Both the position numbers and the translations under genes were made by a program. Below the pieces are notes generated by a model. It was not told the DNA's origin. It saw only the letters and a program-made list of their open reading frames with translations, and made no database searches. From the NCBI GenBank assembly GCA_002633025.1, contig NMRB01000789.1, forward strand, positions 139,026-203,025: DNA of 64,000 nucleotides, written 5' to 3'. Below, piece by piece: positions 53,606-63,499 of this stretch. This DNA comes from Notospermus geniculatus (lineage: Eukaryota > Nemertea > Pilidiophora > Heteronemertea > Lineidae). Every line of letters starts with the position of its first letter. Position 1 is the stretch's first letter.

Positions 53606-53696
53606 TATTCATAAAAGTTAGCAAAATGCTTTCACAATGTAATGCACTACAAAACTTGAAGTAAAAGCATTTGCTAGCTTTTGTGAATATCAGCCC
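53606..53696. mobile_element. MITE, second copy of the 30386-30500 family
   Basis: TATTCATAAAAGTTAGCAAA … TTTGCTAGCTTTTGTGAATA with ATGCACTACAAAAC inside. Confidence 0.7.
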
Positions 53697-53928
53697 ATGG
53701 TTTTCGAGGAAATCTACTAGGCTGGTACCTGATGCTACCAACCTGCGAGCGTGCTGCATGGTTAGGTCCGGGTACCATCTAGCCAAATGGGCTAAAATGT
53801 TTATAGCACAGGATGAAACGCGACAGAGGATGGTGCCCCGGGATGGTGCATTCTGTGAACCACCTACACAAAGATGACTGTCTCGTCCGTGACAAACTAG
53901 GCCTGTCTCTCTGGAACACCCGCAGGAC

Positions 53929-54074
53929 TTAAAGCGATTTGTCAGCCAAAAAATTTGAATGCAAAAGGGGACGAATCGTTGTTTACAAACACTAATTTCC
54001 TGCATTCTGATTGGCTGTGAGGACAATGTTTACAAACATCATCTGTTTACAAAACGACTGTCGATTCGCTTTAA
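53929..54074. mobile_element. TTAA-flanked MITE (AGCGAATCGA family)
   Basis: TTAAAGCGATTTGTCAGCC at the left, CGACTGTCGATTCGCTTTAA at the right, with GTTTACAAAC and GATTGGCTG inside; family as at 35093-35273. Confidence 0.7.
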
Positions 54075-54105
54075 AGCTGCACTGTATTCCTTCTGTATCC
54101 TACAC

Positions 54106-54493
54106 TTAAAGGAGCCCGGTATTGCCACTTTTTCTCGACAGCCGGCGCCACCGCGCCACTCTCCAACCCAGAGACTAAAGCAGGCCTCACACGAGGACGG
54201 TTCTGAAGAAGGTTTAGAAATCAAACGATAACTCTATTTTTCATACTACACATTAACCGGATTTTATATTGCATTTATCGCTTGATTTCTAAACCTCCCT
54301 ATTGAACCGTGCTGAACCGCCGTCAGAACCGTCCTCGTGTGAGGCCTGCTTAACTACGTTATCGGCGAATTGACCCGATTTTCTCTGTACATTTTGTAAT
54401 GCATTTTTGTAGTTCGTCTTACTGCCGCTAGGTGGCTCCCTCTACGTCGGCAGTCAAATAACGCATTTGAGATCCAATACCGTGCACCTTTAA
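54106..54493. mobile_element. TTAA-flanked MITE (AGGANCNCGGTATTG family) with a nested MITE at 54178-54351
   Basis: TTAAAGGAGCCCGGTATTGC and the inverted TTAAAGGTGCACGGTATTGG. Sister copies at 55117-55317 and about 56046-56235 lack the nested insertion. The interior TCTCGACAGCCGGCGCCACC is shared by all. Confidence 0.82.
54178..54351. mobile_element. 174-bp nested MITE with perfect 29-bp inverted ends
   Basis: AAGCAGGCCTCACACGAGGA followed by CGGTTCTGA is exactly mirrored. It interrupts GGGACTACG of the host element, leaving ACTA on both sides; sister copies near 55185 and 56102 show the uninterrupted site. Confidence 0.85.
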
Positions 54494-54503
54494 CATACCC
54501 GCG

Positions 54504-55060
54504 TTAAGGGAGACCTCTATTGACGATGTTGTTGAACTACCGGGTTGAACTACCGGACTGACACGCTGAACGCCACTCATATTAACTACCGCTTATCACA
54601 TTGCATTACATTGTAATCATACATTCTCCAACACTGGTGCGAAAGGCATAAACTACGGTATTGGAGACTGACGCAATCAGCGCCGGTGGCGCCGGCTGTC
54701 GACAAAAAATGGCAATATCGACCGTGGCCTTTAAAGGCCTTTCATAAATCATGAGACCGTCCCTACCCAGCTATCTTCCAATGACTCATTTACGAAATCA
54801 TTCTCCTGGTTCGACCTCATTAGGTTTTTTTCATATTCGCTTACAATGTTTGCACAGTAAAATTTTAGGTCACATGAATCATTAAAATGGATTGGCCTTC
54901 ATCTTTTTTGCGAACATTTCCGGGTGGGCGGGGTCGTTTCCGAAAAATCAAAGATCAGCTTGTCAGTTTTAAAGATGTTTCTTTTCAGCTCAAGGAATTC
55001 ATCACGGTCAAATTCACAGGGTGCTAGTTCAACAACATTGTCAATAGAGGTCTCCCTTAA
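54504..55060. mobile_element. TTAA-flanked element with ~38-bp ends GGGAGACCTCTATTGAC, copy A
   Basis: TTAAGGGAGACCTCTATTGA … and its inverse, with the ends continuing (G/A)ATGTTGTTGAACTA. Near the right end the - strand has an open frame (PALRETSIDNVVELAPCEFD, then RDEFLELKRNIFKTDKLIFD …) of about 60 codons, ending in a stop; it may be a fragment of the element's protein. It is kept in copy B with amino-acid changes. Unrecognised. Confidence 0.75.
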
Positions 55061-55116
55061 GGCGGGAATGTTTAGCGCAGGAAAGGGAGTGAATACAGTG
55101 TCCCCTTAATGATTGT

Positions 55117-55317
55117 TTAAAGGAACACGGTATTGCCACTTTTTCTCGACAGCCGGCGCCACCGTGCCACTCTCCAACCCAGGGACTACGTTGTCAGTCT
55201 GAATTGACCCGATTTACTAAGTTGTAATGCATTTTTGTAGTTCGTTTTGCTGCAGCTAGGTGGCACCCTCAATGTCGGCAGTCAAATAATGCACCTTCCA
55301 ATACCGTACGCCTTTAA
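55117..55317. mobile_element. TTAA-flanked MITE (AGGAACACGGTATTG family), intact copy
   Basis: TTAAAGGAACACGGTATTGC at the left, CCAATACCGTACGCCTTTAA at the right, about 200 bp. It serves as the empty-site reference for 54178-54351. Confidence 0.82.
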
Positions 55318-55401
55318 AACATTGCATTTTCACTAAGAGTAGTTGCATGTAATTAAGACTTACCAAGTCGATCACAAATAATTGAGCTGTGATTACACTG
55401 A

Positions 55402-56320
55402 GCACCTTTAACATACCCGCGTTAAGGGAGACCTCTATTGACGATGTTGTTGAACTACCGGGTTGAAGTACCGCTTATCACATTGCATTACATTGTAATC
55501 ATACATTCTCCAACACTGGTGCGAAAGGCATAAACTGCGGTATTGGAGACTGACGCAATCAGCGCCGGTGGCGCCGGCTGTCGACAAAAAATGGCAATAT
55601 CGATCGTGGCCTTTAAGCATTTCCGAGGCCTTTTATAAATCATGAGACCGTCCCTACCCTATCTTCCAATGACTCATTTACGAAATCATTCTCCTGGTTC
55701 GACCTCATTAGGTTTTTTTCATATCCGCTTACAATGTTTGCACAGTAAAATTTTAGGTCACATGAATCATTAAAATGGATTGGCCTTCATCTTTTTTGCG
55801 AACATTTCCGGGTGGGCGGGGTCGTTTCCGAAAAATCAAAGGTCAGCTTGTCAGTTTTAAAGATGTTTCTTTTCATATCAAGGAATTCATCACGGTCAAA
55901 TTCACAGGGTGCTAGTTGAACTAGCACCCTGTGAATTTGACCGTTGTCAATAGAGGTCTCCCTTAAGGCGGGAATGTTTAGCGCAGGGAAAGGGAGTGAA
56001 TACACTGTCCCTTTAATGCGCCTGCATAATCCAAACGATTGTTTAAAGCGGTATTGCCACTTTTTCTCGACAGCCGGCGCCACCCTGCCACTCTCTAACC
56101 CAGGGACTACGTTGTCAGTTTGAATTGACCCGATTTACTAAGTTGTAATGCATTTTTGTAGTTCGTTTTGCTGCCGCTAGGTGGCACCCTCAATGTAGGC
56201 AGTCAAATAATGTATTCCAATACCGTGCGCCTTTAAAACATTGCATTTTCACTAAGAGTAGTTGCATGTAATTAAGACTTACCAAGTCGATCACAAATAA
56301 TTGAGCTGTGATTACACTGA
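55402..56320. repeat. tandem ~917-bp duplication, unit B
   Basis: Collinear with unit A apart from a short deletion near 55465 and a new hairpin at 55893-55943. Confidence 0.85.
55423..55965. mobile_element. TTAA-flanked GGGAGACC element, copy B with rearranged right arm
   Basis: Same ends as 54504-55060. At 55893-55943 a perfect 23-bp inverted repeat with a 5-base loop replaces a few bases of copy A. The - strand frame stays open through the change with a net gain of six codons. Confidence 0.75.
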
Positions 56321-56327
56321 GTGGAAT

Positions 56328-56582
56328 TTAAAGATAATATATCACGGATATTTTCGCGGGCCACGAAAATCATTGTTTATTTACATTTTGTTTGTTTATG
56401 TCCAGTGTTTTATTGTCTTATGGGTAATTTGTTGGTGGTGTGCCCCTCTAAAAATTCTATTGACACCAAAACGATTCAATTTGGTGGGTTGGCATGTCCC
56501 AAAAAGTCCAAATAACATGATGTAAACATCCATGTTTACAAACATTAAATGTAAACAATAAAGTCGTGATATATTATCTTTA
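56328..56582. mobile_element. TTAA-flanked MITE (AGATAATATATCACG), solo copy
   Basis: TTAAAGATAATATATCACG and inverse, about 255 bp; reference copy for the nested pair at 52957-53474. Confidence 0.88.
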
Positions 56583-56587
56583 ACATC

Positions 56588-56618
56588 CTAGCAACAACAA
56601 CAACAACAACAACAACAA
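56588..56618. repeat. (CAA)n microsatellite
   Basis: About ten uninterrupted AAC/CAA triplets. Confidence 0.95.
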
Positions 56619-56951
56619 ACAGTGTGGAAGAAAACGTTTTTTCTTCGATAACTCGTCTTATCGTTTCAACTTCGCCCAAATGGAAGTAAGTGCATACGAC
56701 CGTAACTTACACAATGGATAGCAGTAATAACCAAATACCAAATATCACACACAAAAAAACTGTATTAGGCAAGCATGCTTGCCAAATGATAAACCCGGCC
56801 AAACCTGTGGTTATGAAGGACAAATGCAAATTTATCTAGATAACATACAAATGTATACAATACCCTGCCAAAAGACAAACTGAATCATAATTTATGGCAT
56901 TTATGAAGTCGGAGTCGGGCCGCCGCGCAACCTCTTATTATAATAACTTAC
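56619..56951. other. no gene seen (intron side of the exon at 56952)
   Basis: GCAAGCATGCTTGC at about 56769 is a short palindrome. Nothing else identified. Confidence 0.4.
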
Positions 56952-57026
56952 CTGAACGATAGCGGTCGACCTTTCATCAAACCAGAACCGCACAGAGTTG
57001 TTCAAATGTTGAGAAAACGTAGTCAT
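56952..57026 (-). CDS. first coding exon of an unrecognised gene
   Basis: On the - strand ATG at 57026-57024 opens 25 codons, MTTFSQHLNNSVRFWFDE then RSTAIVQ, ending in phase 0 at a consensus donor (GTTCAG then GTAAGT). The sequence just upstream looks like a TATA-less promoter. The peptide is compact, aromatic and non-repetitive, typical of a true N-terminus, but I do not recognise the family. No downstream exon could be placed. A 12-codon upstream frame (MAASELVFLQM-stop) starts at the AAGATGGCTGCC motif and ends just before the ATG. Confidence 0.55.
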
Positions 57027-57029
57027 GCT

Positions 57030-57110
57030 TACATCTGCAAAAAGACGAGTTCACTGGCAGCCATCTTGCCAAAATTACGTCATCACCATGGCAATTTTGT
57101 ACCAGAGTGA
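57030..57110 (-). promoter_or_regulatory. candidate TATA-less promoter with CRE and YY1-like motifs
   Basis: Reading the - strand: CCATGGTGATGACGTAATTT (CRE-like TGACGTAA), then GGCAAGATGGCTGCCAGTG, close to the CAAGATGGCGGC class of YY1 start-site elements, about 40 bp before the coding ATG. Confidence 0.4.
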
Positions 57111-57389
57111 GAGATGATTGGTTCTCCCATACGGCACTGGGAGAAATCACCCTGAAGATGACCTAATTAATTGGCAAGGTGACTGCTATTGAAAATAAAC
57201 TTATAGATATTGATTTGACAATGTTGTTCAAAAGCCCGTATCCATGCCAACGGCATAGCCTTTGTGTGAACAGTCTTTTAAGAAACTTAATCCAGAAATT
57301 GACCTTAAATCATTATTGATCGTGTAAACAAGTCATTATTGATCGCGTAAATAACTCACTTTACATGTAACTCGCTGAATCTCAATTTC

Positions 57390-57618
57390 AATGAGGAACC
57401 CGTATATAACTTTTTATCCCGACAGGGCGGCGCTGCGAGCAAAGCAACGCAGTGACATCGTGCAAAATAGATACGTGAGTTTATCTATTTTGCATCATGT
57501 CAAGATGCCTTGAGGCAGTGCAACCACGGGAGTGCAACACGGACGAAACGTTGAAAACAGGTACAACAATGCTCACAGCGCCTCCTAGTGGCGGTAGTTC
57601 TGCACGTTCCTCATTTCA
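57390..57618. mobile_element. CAATGAGGAACCCG family, short copy
   Basis: CAATGAGGAACCCGTATATA at the left and (inverted) AAATGAGGAACGTGCAGAAC at the right. The interior CCCGACAGG(G/T)CGGCGC motif also occurs near 28220, 39310 and 61135. Confidence 0.75.
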
Positions 57619-57639
57619 TTACTAGCCGGTACCTGATTC

Positions 57640-58027
57640 AGAAATCGTTACAGAAACCCCGCCGCATTATGTTTTTGAAATCTAACTGGAAAGCGTCCAC
57701 TACCGCCGACGCCGACGCCCCACAGGCCTACTGACAAATTACGCTCAGGCAAGGTCGTATTCGAAACAGCACAGCCACGAAACTTCGCAGTGTGTGCCTG
57801 GCGACAGAGTCATGGGCCTATTTCGTGGCTGCGCCGCACGGCTCTGCCATGTTGATTCAGTGCAGCCGCACACAACGGCCCAACGATGTTCTGGTCTAAG
57901 CCAATTCGGCTACGGCACAAATAAGGCTGAATCAAATTACGACCGAGTGCCCCAGATTTTGCTAATTTTCCGCCCATCGATTTTGATAAATTGGGGCAAC
58001 CGCACATTGCAGCGTCGCGATATTCAG
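57640..58027. other. no gene seen
   Basis: AATTCGGC(T/A)ACG(G/A)C(A/C)…AAATAAGGCTG occurs twice (57902 and 58146), a small dispersed repeat. ORFs on both strands are not supported. Confidence 0.4.
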
Positions 58028-58133
58028 GGTCCATATTGAACATAAGTCAAAGTGTGATACTTATCTTTTGTGTTGAACAAAGGACAAGTAGGCTTATCAC
58101 ACTTAAGACTTAAGTAGTTTTATGAATATGGAC
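58028..58133. mobile_element. 106-bp MITE, ends GGGTCCATATT
   Basis: GGGTCCATATT … AATATGGACCC with AAGTGTGATACTTAT / GGCTTATCACACTTAAG inside. Confidence 0.75.
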
Positions 58134-58254
58134 CCCAGCCAGGCAATTCGGCAACGACCAAAATAAGGCTGTGACAAAAAGGTCAAGGTGCCCGTAGCCT
58201 GGAGCTTTTGGTTTCAATGAATACTACATAAGTGATTGTTTTCAGGGACATGTA

Positions 58255-58416
58255 AAGCCTGCCGCACACTGGAGCTATCTGCTGAGCAAAAGTCATTCGA
58301 GACCGTTTGCTCAGCAGATAGCTCACCGAAAAATACGCGCACACGCGAGCTTTCTGCTGAGCAAACGGTCTCGAAATGACTTTTTGCTCAGCAGATAGCT
58401 CCAGTGTGCGACAGGC
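58255..58416. mobile_element. TTAA-type MITE with ~60-bp arms (AGCCTG(C/T)CGCACACTGGAG)
   Basis: AGCCTGCCGCACACTGGAGC and the inverted AGCCTGTCGCACACTGGAGC. The arms continue TATCTGCTGAGCAAAA and GTCATT(T)CGAGACCG. The right TTAA (58417-58420) is shared with the next element. Confidence 0.88.
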
Positions 58417-58663
58417 TTAAAGGAGTTAGACGCCGAAGTTGTAAACACTCACTCACTGGTTCTCTATCCACGGACGCCTGCGGTGCTGCCACCTATTGTC
58501 GGTGATATGTACTGACGTGAATATCGTGAGTGAGTTGCATCGGACCGGGAACCAGTCTAACGATCACGGGTGCTGCCACCTGCACGAAGGAATAAAACTA
58601 GTTTGCCGACCATATTTGTAAACAAACCAGCTTGTTTACAACTTCGGCGTCTAACTCCTTTAA
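58417..58663. mobile_element. TTAA-flanked MITE (AAGGAGTT family) with perfect 30-bp ends
   Basis: TTAAAGGAGTTAGACGCCGA followed by AGTTGTAAAC, exactly mirrored. Family of 36136-36487. Confidence 0.9.
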
Positions 58664-59869
58664 GCTGCATTTTCACGATTTCTTCCTTCTTTTTTAACAA
58701 ATTCTATCTTTTGTCGGTAGTCTGTGGTATTCTTAGGCCTACCGTGATTTAGACCCACAACAAATCATTTTAATAAAACAAAACTAACTCTAAAACAAAA
58801 CTAGCTCTAAAACAGACGCAAATAACCTGGCACCAAGCCAGCTGCCGTTTGTTGTTTCCCAGGGACCGGCCACGTCATGTTCACGTGAACACCACGTGAT
58901 GCCCGTCTGGCACATTTTCATGACCAAATAAGGCGATGTTTTGCTCGGCGCTTACGAGATCGATTTCATTTCAACAACGACAATGGTGATTCATGAGATA
59001 AATGTCTGCCTGCAGATGTTGCCTGCACCGGCTGTCAGCGACGCCATCTGGCGGGAGAGGATGTGACCTAGGTCTCAGTTTGCTGTCTGGAGTGCCGCAA
59101 AGCAGACGTGACTCATACTCTCGCTTCTTTACGCCATAATCTCGAAATAACTGTGACCTAATTTTTGGTTTGATAATCTCACGCATGTTGTTTTCTCGGA
59201 TTGTGTTGCAAGGCCCTTCGTTAGATTCGAACAAGGCGATTAGCAGATTAGACTTGGATTCGATAGGACAAAATTCATGAACGCAGAAAGGTTAGTGATC
59301 CAGACATCGTTTTTTCTATGCGCCTGTCTCATCTATTTCCACCAACTCAACTGTTGGCCGTTTTGTTTTATCATGTCTGCATGGAACCTCGTGAAAGTAA
59401 TTAGACATCAGGCTTTAACCCTTTCCCCCTGTATCCGTAGTGCGCTGTAGAGCATGGTAGGACTGCTTGTAGGTAGGCCTACAGTCCCGCCATTCCCAGA
59501 GGCAGCCTCAATGCTGCAAAAGTGTCTTTTTACTGATATTTTGAACGTTTTCGTCACCTTTTAAAAATAGAGTAGTAGAAGTTGCGTCCCTCCCCTTGTC
59601 CAAGAACCTGGACTTTGCCCCTGACTGCAGGGCTAGATGAGGCTTGCCCAGGGGGCCTTCGAGGACTGAGCGGGATGTCCATCAACCGATTGCAGTCCCT
59701 TCCATATCACAAGTATAAGGCCCAAGGTTCAGCTACAGCCACGGGGAGGGGACGGGAGGGGAGGGAGGTGTAAAAGGAAGGCTTAGGACGAGATGACGAG
59801 ATGTAGGTGAGGGTGACAGCGGCCGAATCTCAAGGTTGTTCGGCTGATGATATTATTTGCTGTGTGAGG
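58664..59869. other. no confident gene
   Basis: A - strand frame at 58971-59234 (…KPKIRSQLFRDYGVKKREYE…) looks mildly protein-like, but no splice sites in phase were found. Two TAGGCCTAC motifs lie at 58736 and 59477. A G/A-rich stretch is at 59743-59766. Confidence 0.3.
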
Positions 59870-60215
59870 CTCAGTCACGACTGCTGTCTGGGAGCCCTGC
59901 AAGCCTAGTGCTAGGCATACCATGTCTGCTTACCAAGCAGTAGGCTAGTTGCCGCCGGGTTCGAATCCAGCCTGGGCAATATGGCTTGAACATCCCTGGC
60001 TCTTCACGTCTGTCCCATGGGACAGTAAGTCGTGGTGCATTTGCAAGGGCAAGTAAAAGTACCCCATCCAAGTGAGGAATATGAGATTGAGATGGCCTCT
60101 TCCGTAGGCCCACTTACCAGGGCCAATATATAATACAATGTATGAATGGTTCCGACACTGACGTAAGTAGCTGCTGCAGCTACCATGGCGTTTCGGCCGG
60201 CCACCGCCCAACAAA
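59870..60215 (+). mobile_element. probable tRNA-derived SINE
   Basis: B box GGTTCGAATCC at 59958-59968, with a weaker A-box-like GCCTAGTGCTAGGC about 55 bp upstream. A ~240-bp body follows (TCTGTCCCATGGGACAG…GTAGGCCCACTTACCAGGG), typical of a SINE rather than a tRNA gene. Ends are approximate. Confidence 0.5.
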
Positions 60216-61110
60216 CACGGAGGTATACCTCCATGCTCCCAACAAGCTAAGTGCTGATGGAGCCTTAGATAGACGCCACTCGTCGGACGATGCTTTTGCA
60301 GTTCCCCAAGGAACTACATCACACGGCTCCTAAGGGTTCTGAGAAACACAGGGTGCCGAAAGGCTAGCGCCAATGGCACCAGGAGTACTTCAAAAGATGA
60401 AAATCCCCCCCCCCCCCCAGGAATCATTTCAGAGATAAAACTGTTCATGGCAACTTGGAGGACCTGCCGTTATTTCTTAGAGAGAGCAGTAACTGATTCC
60501 ACAAACTCAAAGCACAAAGTGTAATTTTCAGTTTATCACAAGTCACTGGTTGTGTCGGAGATCTTTATCTCAAAACTTTTGTCCCGCTTGAATGGGACAT
60601 ACAAACACGGGGTATAGCTCATTGTGGCCGAATTTTATCTGTTGTTTGATGTGTGGTGGAATTTCCACAATACACCAGCTGGCTGACACAAAGACCATTC
60701 ATACGTCTTTGTCTGGCAGTAAAAAGGATGATTGCACGCACCATGCACACATTGAATCTCCAGGGCGTTTTCTGTTACAATGTATAAACCTGGACTTCTT
60801 CTACAAAAGGTGACCTGAATAAAATACGTTTTGGAGAAAAAAACGATGTGATTGGTGATGGAGGCGGTGTAACTACACACTGACGTCGGTCTTCAGCTAG
60901 TCATACTGTTCCGTCCACACCATGTCCTTGACGCAGTGCAACACGGACGAGAGGTCGAAAATTTGTAAAGGTACTCAGGGCGCCTTCCAGTGGTGTGACT
61001 CAGGGGGTCCCTGGAACACATTACCAGGGGGTGGCTTTTTACAGCAGCTGGTCCCCATCTTTGCCTTCTGCCCCCTGGGTATCATCCAGCACGGGGTCTA
61101 TCAGCACAGC
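60216..61110. other. no gene seen; poly-C run and a CAATGAGG-family fragment
   Basis: A run of Cs lies at about 60404-60418. 60886-61030 contains GCAGTGCAACACGGACGAGA and GCGCCTTCCAGTGG, fragments of the CAATGAGGAACCC family. Confidence 0.45.
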
Positions 61111-61286
61111 AACAATGAGGAACTTTTAATCCCGATAGGGCGGCGCTGTGAGGCGACCGAAGACGTAAAATACAGAGAAACATGTCACGTCACGACGTCC
61201 ATAACACGGACGAGACATCGAAATTGAAACAACTACTAGGGCGCATCCAAGTAGCGGAAGATGTGCAGGTATCCGCCCCTCATGCG
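61111..61286. mobile_element. CAATGAGGAAC family, short diverged copy
   Basis: CAATGAGGAACTTTTAATCC with GATAGGGCGGCGCTGTGAGG and AACACGGACGAGACATCG. The right end is decayed (CGCCCCTCATGCG). Confidence 0.6.
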
Positions 61287-61306
61287 TGAGACAAGTCTGG
61301 TAGACC

Positions 61307-61342
61307 TTGGAGGAATTATACTGTCAGTATAATTCCTCCAAG
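61307..61342. mobile_element. second copy of the ~34-bp palindromic insertion
   Basis: TGGAGGAATTATACTG-T-CAGTATAATTCCTCCA, identical arms to 18155-18187. Flanked by GGTAGACCT (61299-61307) and GGTAGACTT (61343-61351), a 9-bp direct repeat with one mismatch. Confidence 0.6.
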
Positions 61343-61359
61343 GGTAGACTTATGTCCCA

Positions 61360-62446
61360 GATAAGAAGGATTTGCTCACAAACAATCTGGCAACAATTTT
61401 ACACCAGACGAAATAGAGCCATAGCACACACTGGTTCAAGAGTCAATGGTTTGATGCCGCTACTGCTGCAGGGGAGCTAAAGTCAGGCCCTCCATGGGGG
61501 CTTGGAGTCGGACCTTCCGTCCGCCGCAACCACTTGTGCACAAGCTGTGACAAAATGTCTCACACCAGCACAGGGTGATTTAAGAGTCAAATTGTTTGGA
61601 AAGGTGTCACTGATTACAGCACGCCGCAGAGGAAAAGCACAAAGGAATAACCATTCCGAATTATTATCCCTCCCAACAGCAACAAAATGGACAAAGAACC
61701 GACGACGTCCTTTTGAAAATAAACGAAATGATCCAGAGAACATGTGCTTACCTGGTGAATGTACCACAAAAACGAACAACAATTGTCAAGTCGACAATGT
61801 TCGCGGGAAACATCATACCAGCTTAAAACTTGCTTTGATATGATATTTGATATGAGCCAAGATAATAAGCAAGAAGTCAATCTCCAGAATTCACGAATTT
61901 TCGAACCCAACCGGGGTCTTTTCAAGTGGAACTTAACAATCTGAAACTCTAGAAAAGACTCATGATATGAGCCAAAGTACATCTTTTTCAAGATGGACGA
62001 CTAGCGGCCATATTTGAAGTACAATAGAGCTATAACTCGGCAAGCATATTGAGGGTATCTTCATACATATTCGTACCAAGTTACAACATTTTAGCTGCTG
62101 TTCTTCATGAGATATTGGCTAAAATCCCATTTTCAAGATGGCCGACTTGCTACCAAGTCGAAAAGTCGAAAATACTGAATATTGAACCAAGAGGTGAGCG
62201 CCATATTCGGCATTATCACACTGCAGGAGAAAACCAGAGTGATCGGAGAAAACGTAAGAAGTCAGAGAGACTCGTCCTCTGCATCATCATTGGTGTAATA
62301 TTTTTCCCTGCGCCCCCACCCCGTCTGCCAATACCCCCAACAAAAGACTGACGGATTAGCAGCAACGTGAATGGGGAGGCACTGATAAACATAGCCCTCT
62401 CCGCCACACAATAAAGCGGACACACTACGGGAGGCAGTCTCATTCA
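61360..62446. other. no gene seen
   Basis: GATATGAGCCAA(G/A) occurs twice (61850, 61966). TTTTCGAACCCAACCGGGGTCTT at about 61894 is the dispersed phrase seen at 31703, 44635 and 48035. TTTTCAAGATGG(C)CGAC is repeated (61987, 62131). Confidence 0.4.
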
Positions 62447-62531
62447 TTACACTAGAATCTACCGGGGGTCGAATCCAGATCCTCAGAGGTACAGGCGCCG
62501 ATGTTTTCACTGCGCCACTCTGACAGACCAA
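62447..62531 (-). mobile_element. tRNA-like sequence, probable SINE head
   Basis: On the - strand AGAGTGGCGCAGTGAAAACA (A box) and, about 45 bp later, GGATTCGACCCCCGG (B box), in tRNA spacing. No convincing cloverleaf, hence a SINE or pseudogene. Confidence 0.5.
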
Positions 62532-63000
62532 CGTCCTCACCATGATTTATTTTAGTAACGCACCACCGTTCGGCCGTGTGAAAATTTCAGCAGGCATTAA
62601 TTGTCTGAGCCGAACACTGCGAAATGATTCCACACAGCACCAACAAGCACGCTTATCATCCACAAAACGATGTGAAGTTGATTGATGACGGTCTTGAGTT
62701 ATTGGCCCATTACTGGCTGCCGTTGCCATGGTGTTTGCCGTTCATTCATCTTCCAATGCTAAATGCTTTATTTATCTATTCGGGCATTTGTCGGGGATGC
62801 TGGGGAAATAGGCCAGAGCAGCATTATACTATTGTGATGGTTTGCGGCAGTTGCTTCTGTTTTGAACTCTAGGTAAATTACGGGAAATGCCCACTAACCT
62901 GACCGTCGAATCATAGCCCAAATTTTCTAAGTACAAGGGTAGAGTAGTGGCCTCTTTACAACAAACTATCACCCGAATGGCGTTACGGTGACATTCGTTC

Positions 63001-63490
63001 AAAGAGAGGCATCAAAGGCTGAGAAGAAATGTGTCTCCTTGTAGACTACGTCATCAAAGGCTGCGGACTTCGTCATCAAAGGCCGAGAAGAGATGACTCT
63101 CTTTGCGGTGAAAGCCTACTGCATCGCTGTTGTGGGGCCTACTCTCCAAACACAAAACGATTCCCATGTATTTTCCAAATAAATGGCGGTAATCAGCCTA
63201 CCTTATTTTGTAACCTTCTGGTAACCAATCTGCCTGTACAGGACTCTACCCATCACGGGAATGAAGACCATACACAGATGGGCTTTCTCTACCGTGTCTG
63301 TGGACTTCGTCATCTACGTCTGCAGGCTACGTCATCAAAAGTGTAACAGAGGCTTCCTCTTTGTGGAGTTTGTCATCAAAGTCTGTGCACTACGTCATCA
63401 AAGGCTGAGAAGAGATGCCTCTCTTTGTAGACTACGTCTTCAAAGACTGCGGACTTCGTCATCAAAGACCGGGAAGAGATGCCTGGTGCG
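63001..63490. repeat. tandem TACGTCATCAAAG-type minisatellite
   Basis: GACT(T/A)CGTC(A/T)TCAAAG, GGCTGAGAAGA(G/A)ATG and CTCTTTGTAGACTACGTC recur about ten times at 15-60-bp spacing between 63000-63115 and 63300-63490. CGTCATC resembles a CRE half-site. The arginine/cysteine-rich ORFs here read the repeat. Confidence 0.75.
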
Positions 63491-63499
63491 GACTGTTAA

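Larger units (their letters stand above)
54485..55401. repeat. tandem ~917-bp duplication, unit A
   Basis: It starts ACCTTTAACATACCCGCG and ends GAGCTGTGATTACACTGAG. Unit B follows immediately (55402-56320). It contains a TTAA element and an AGGAACACGGTATTG MITE. Confidence 0.85.
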
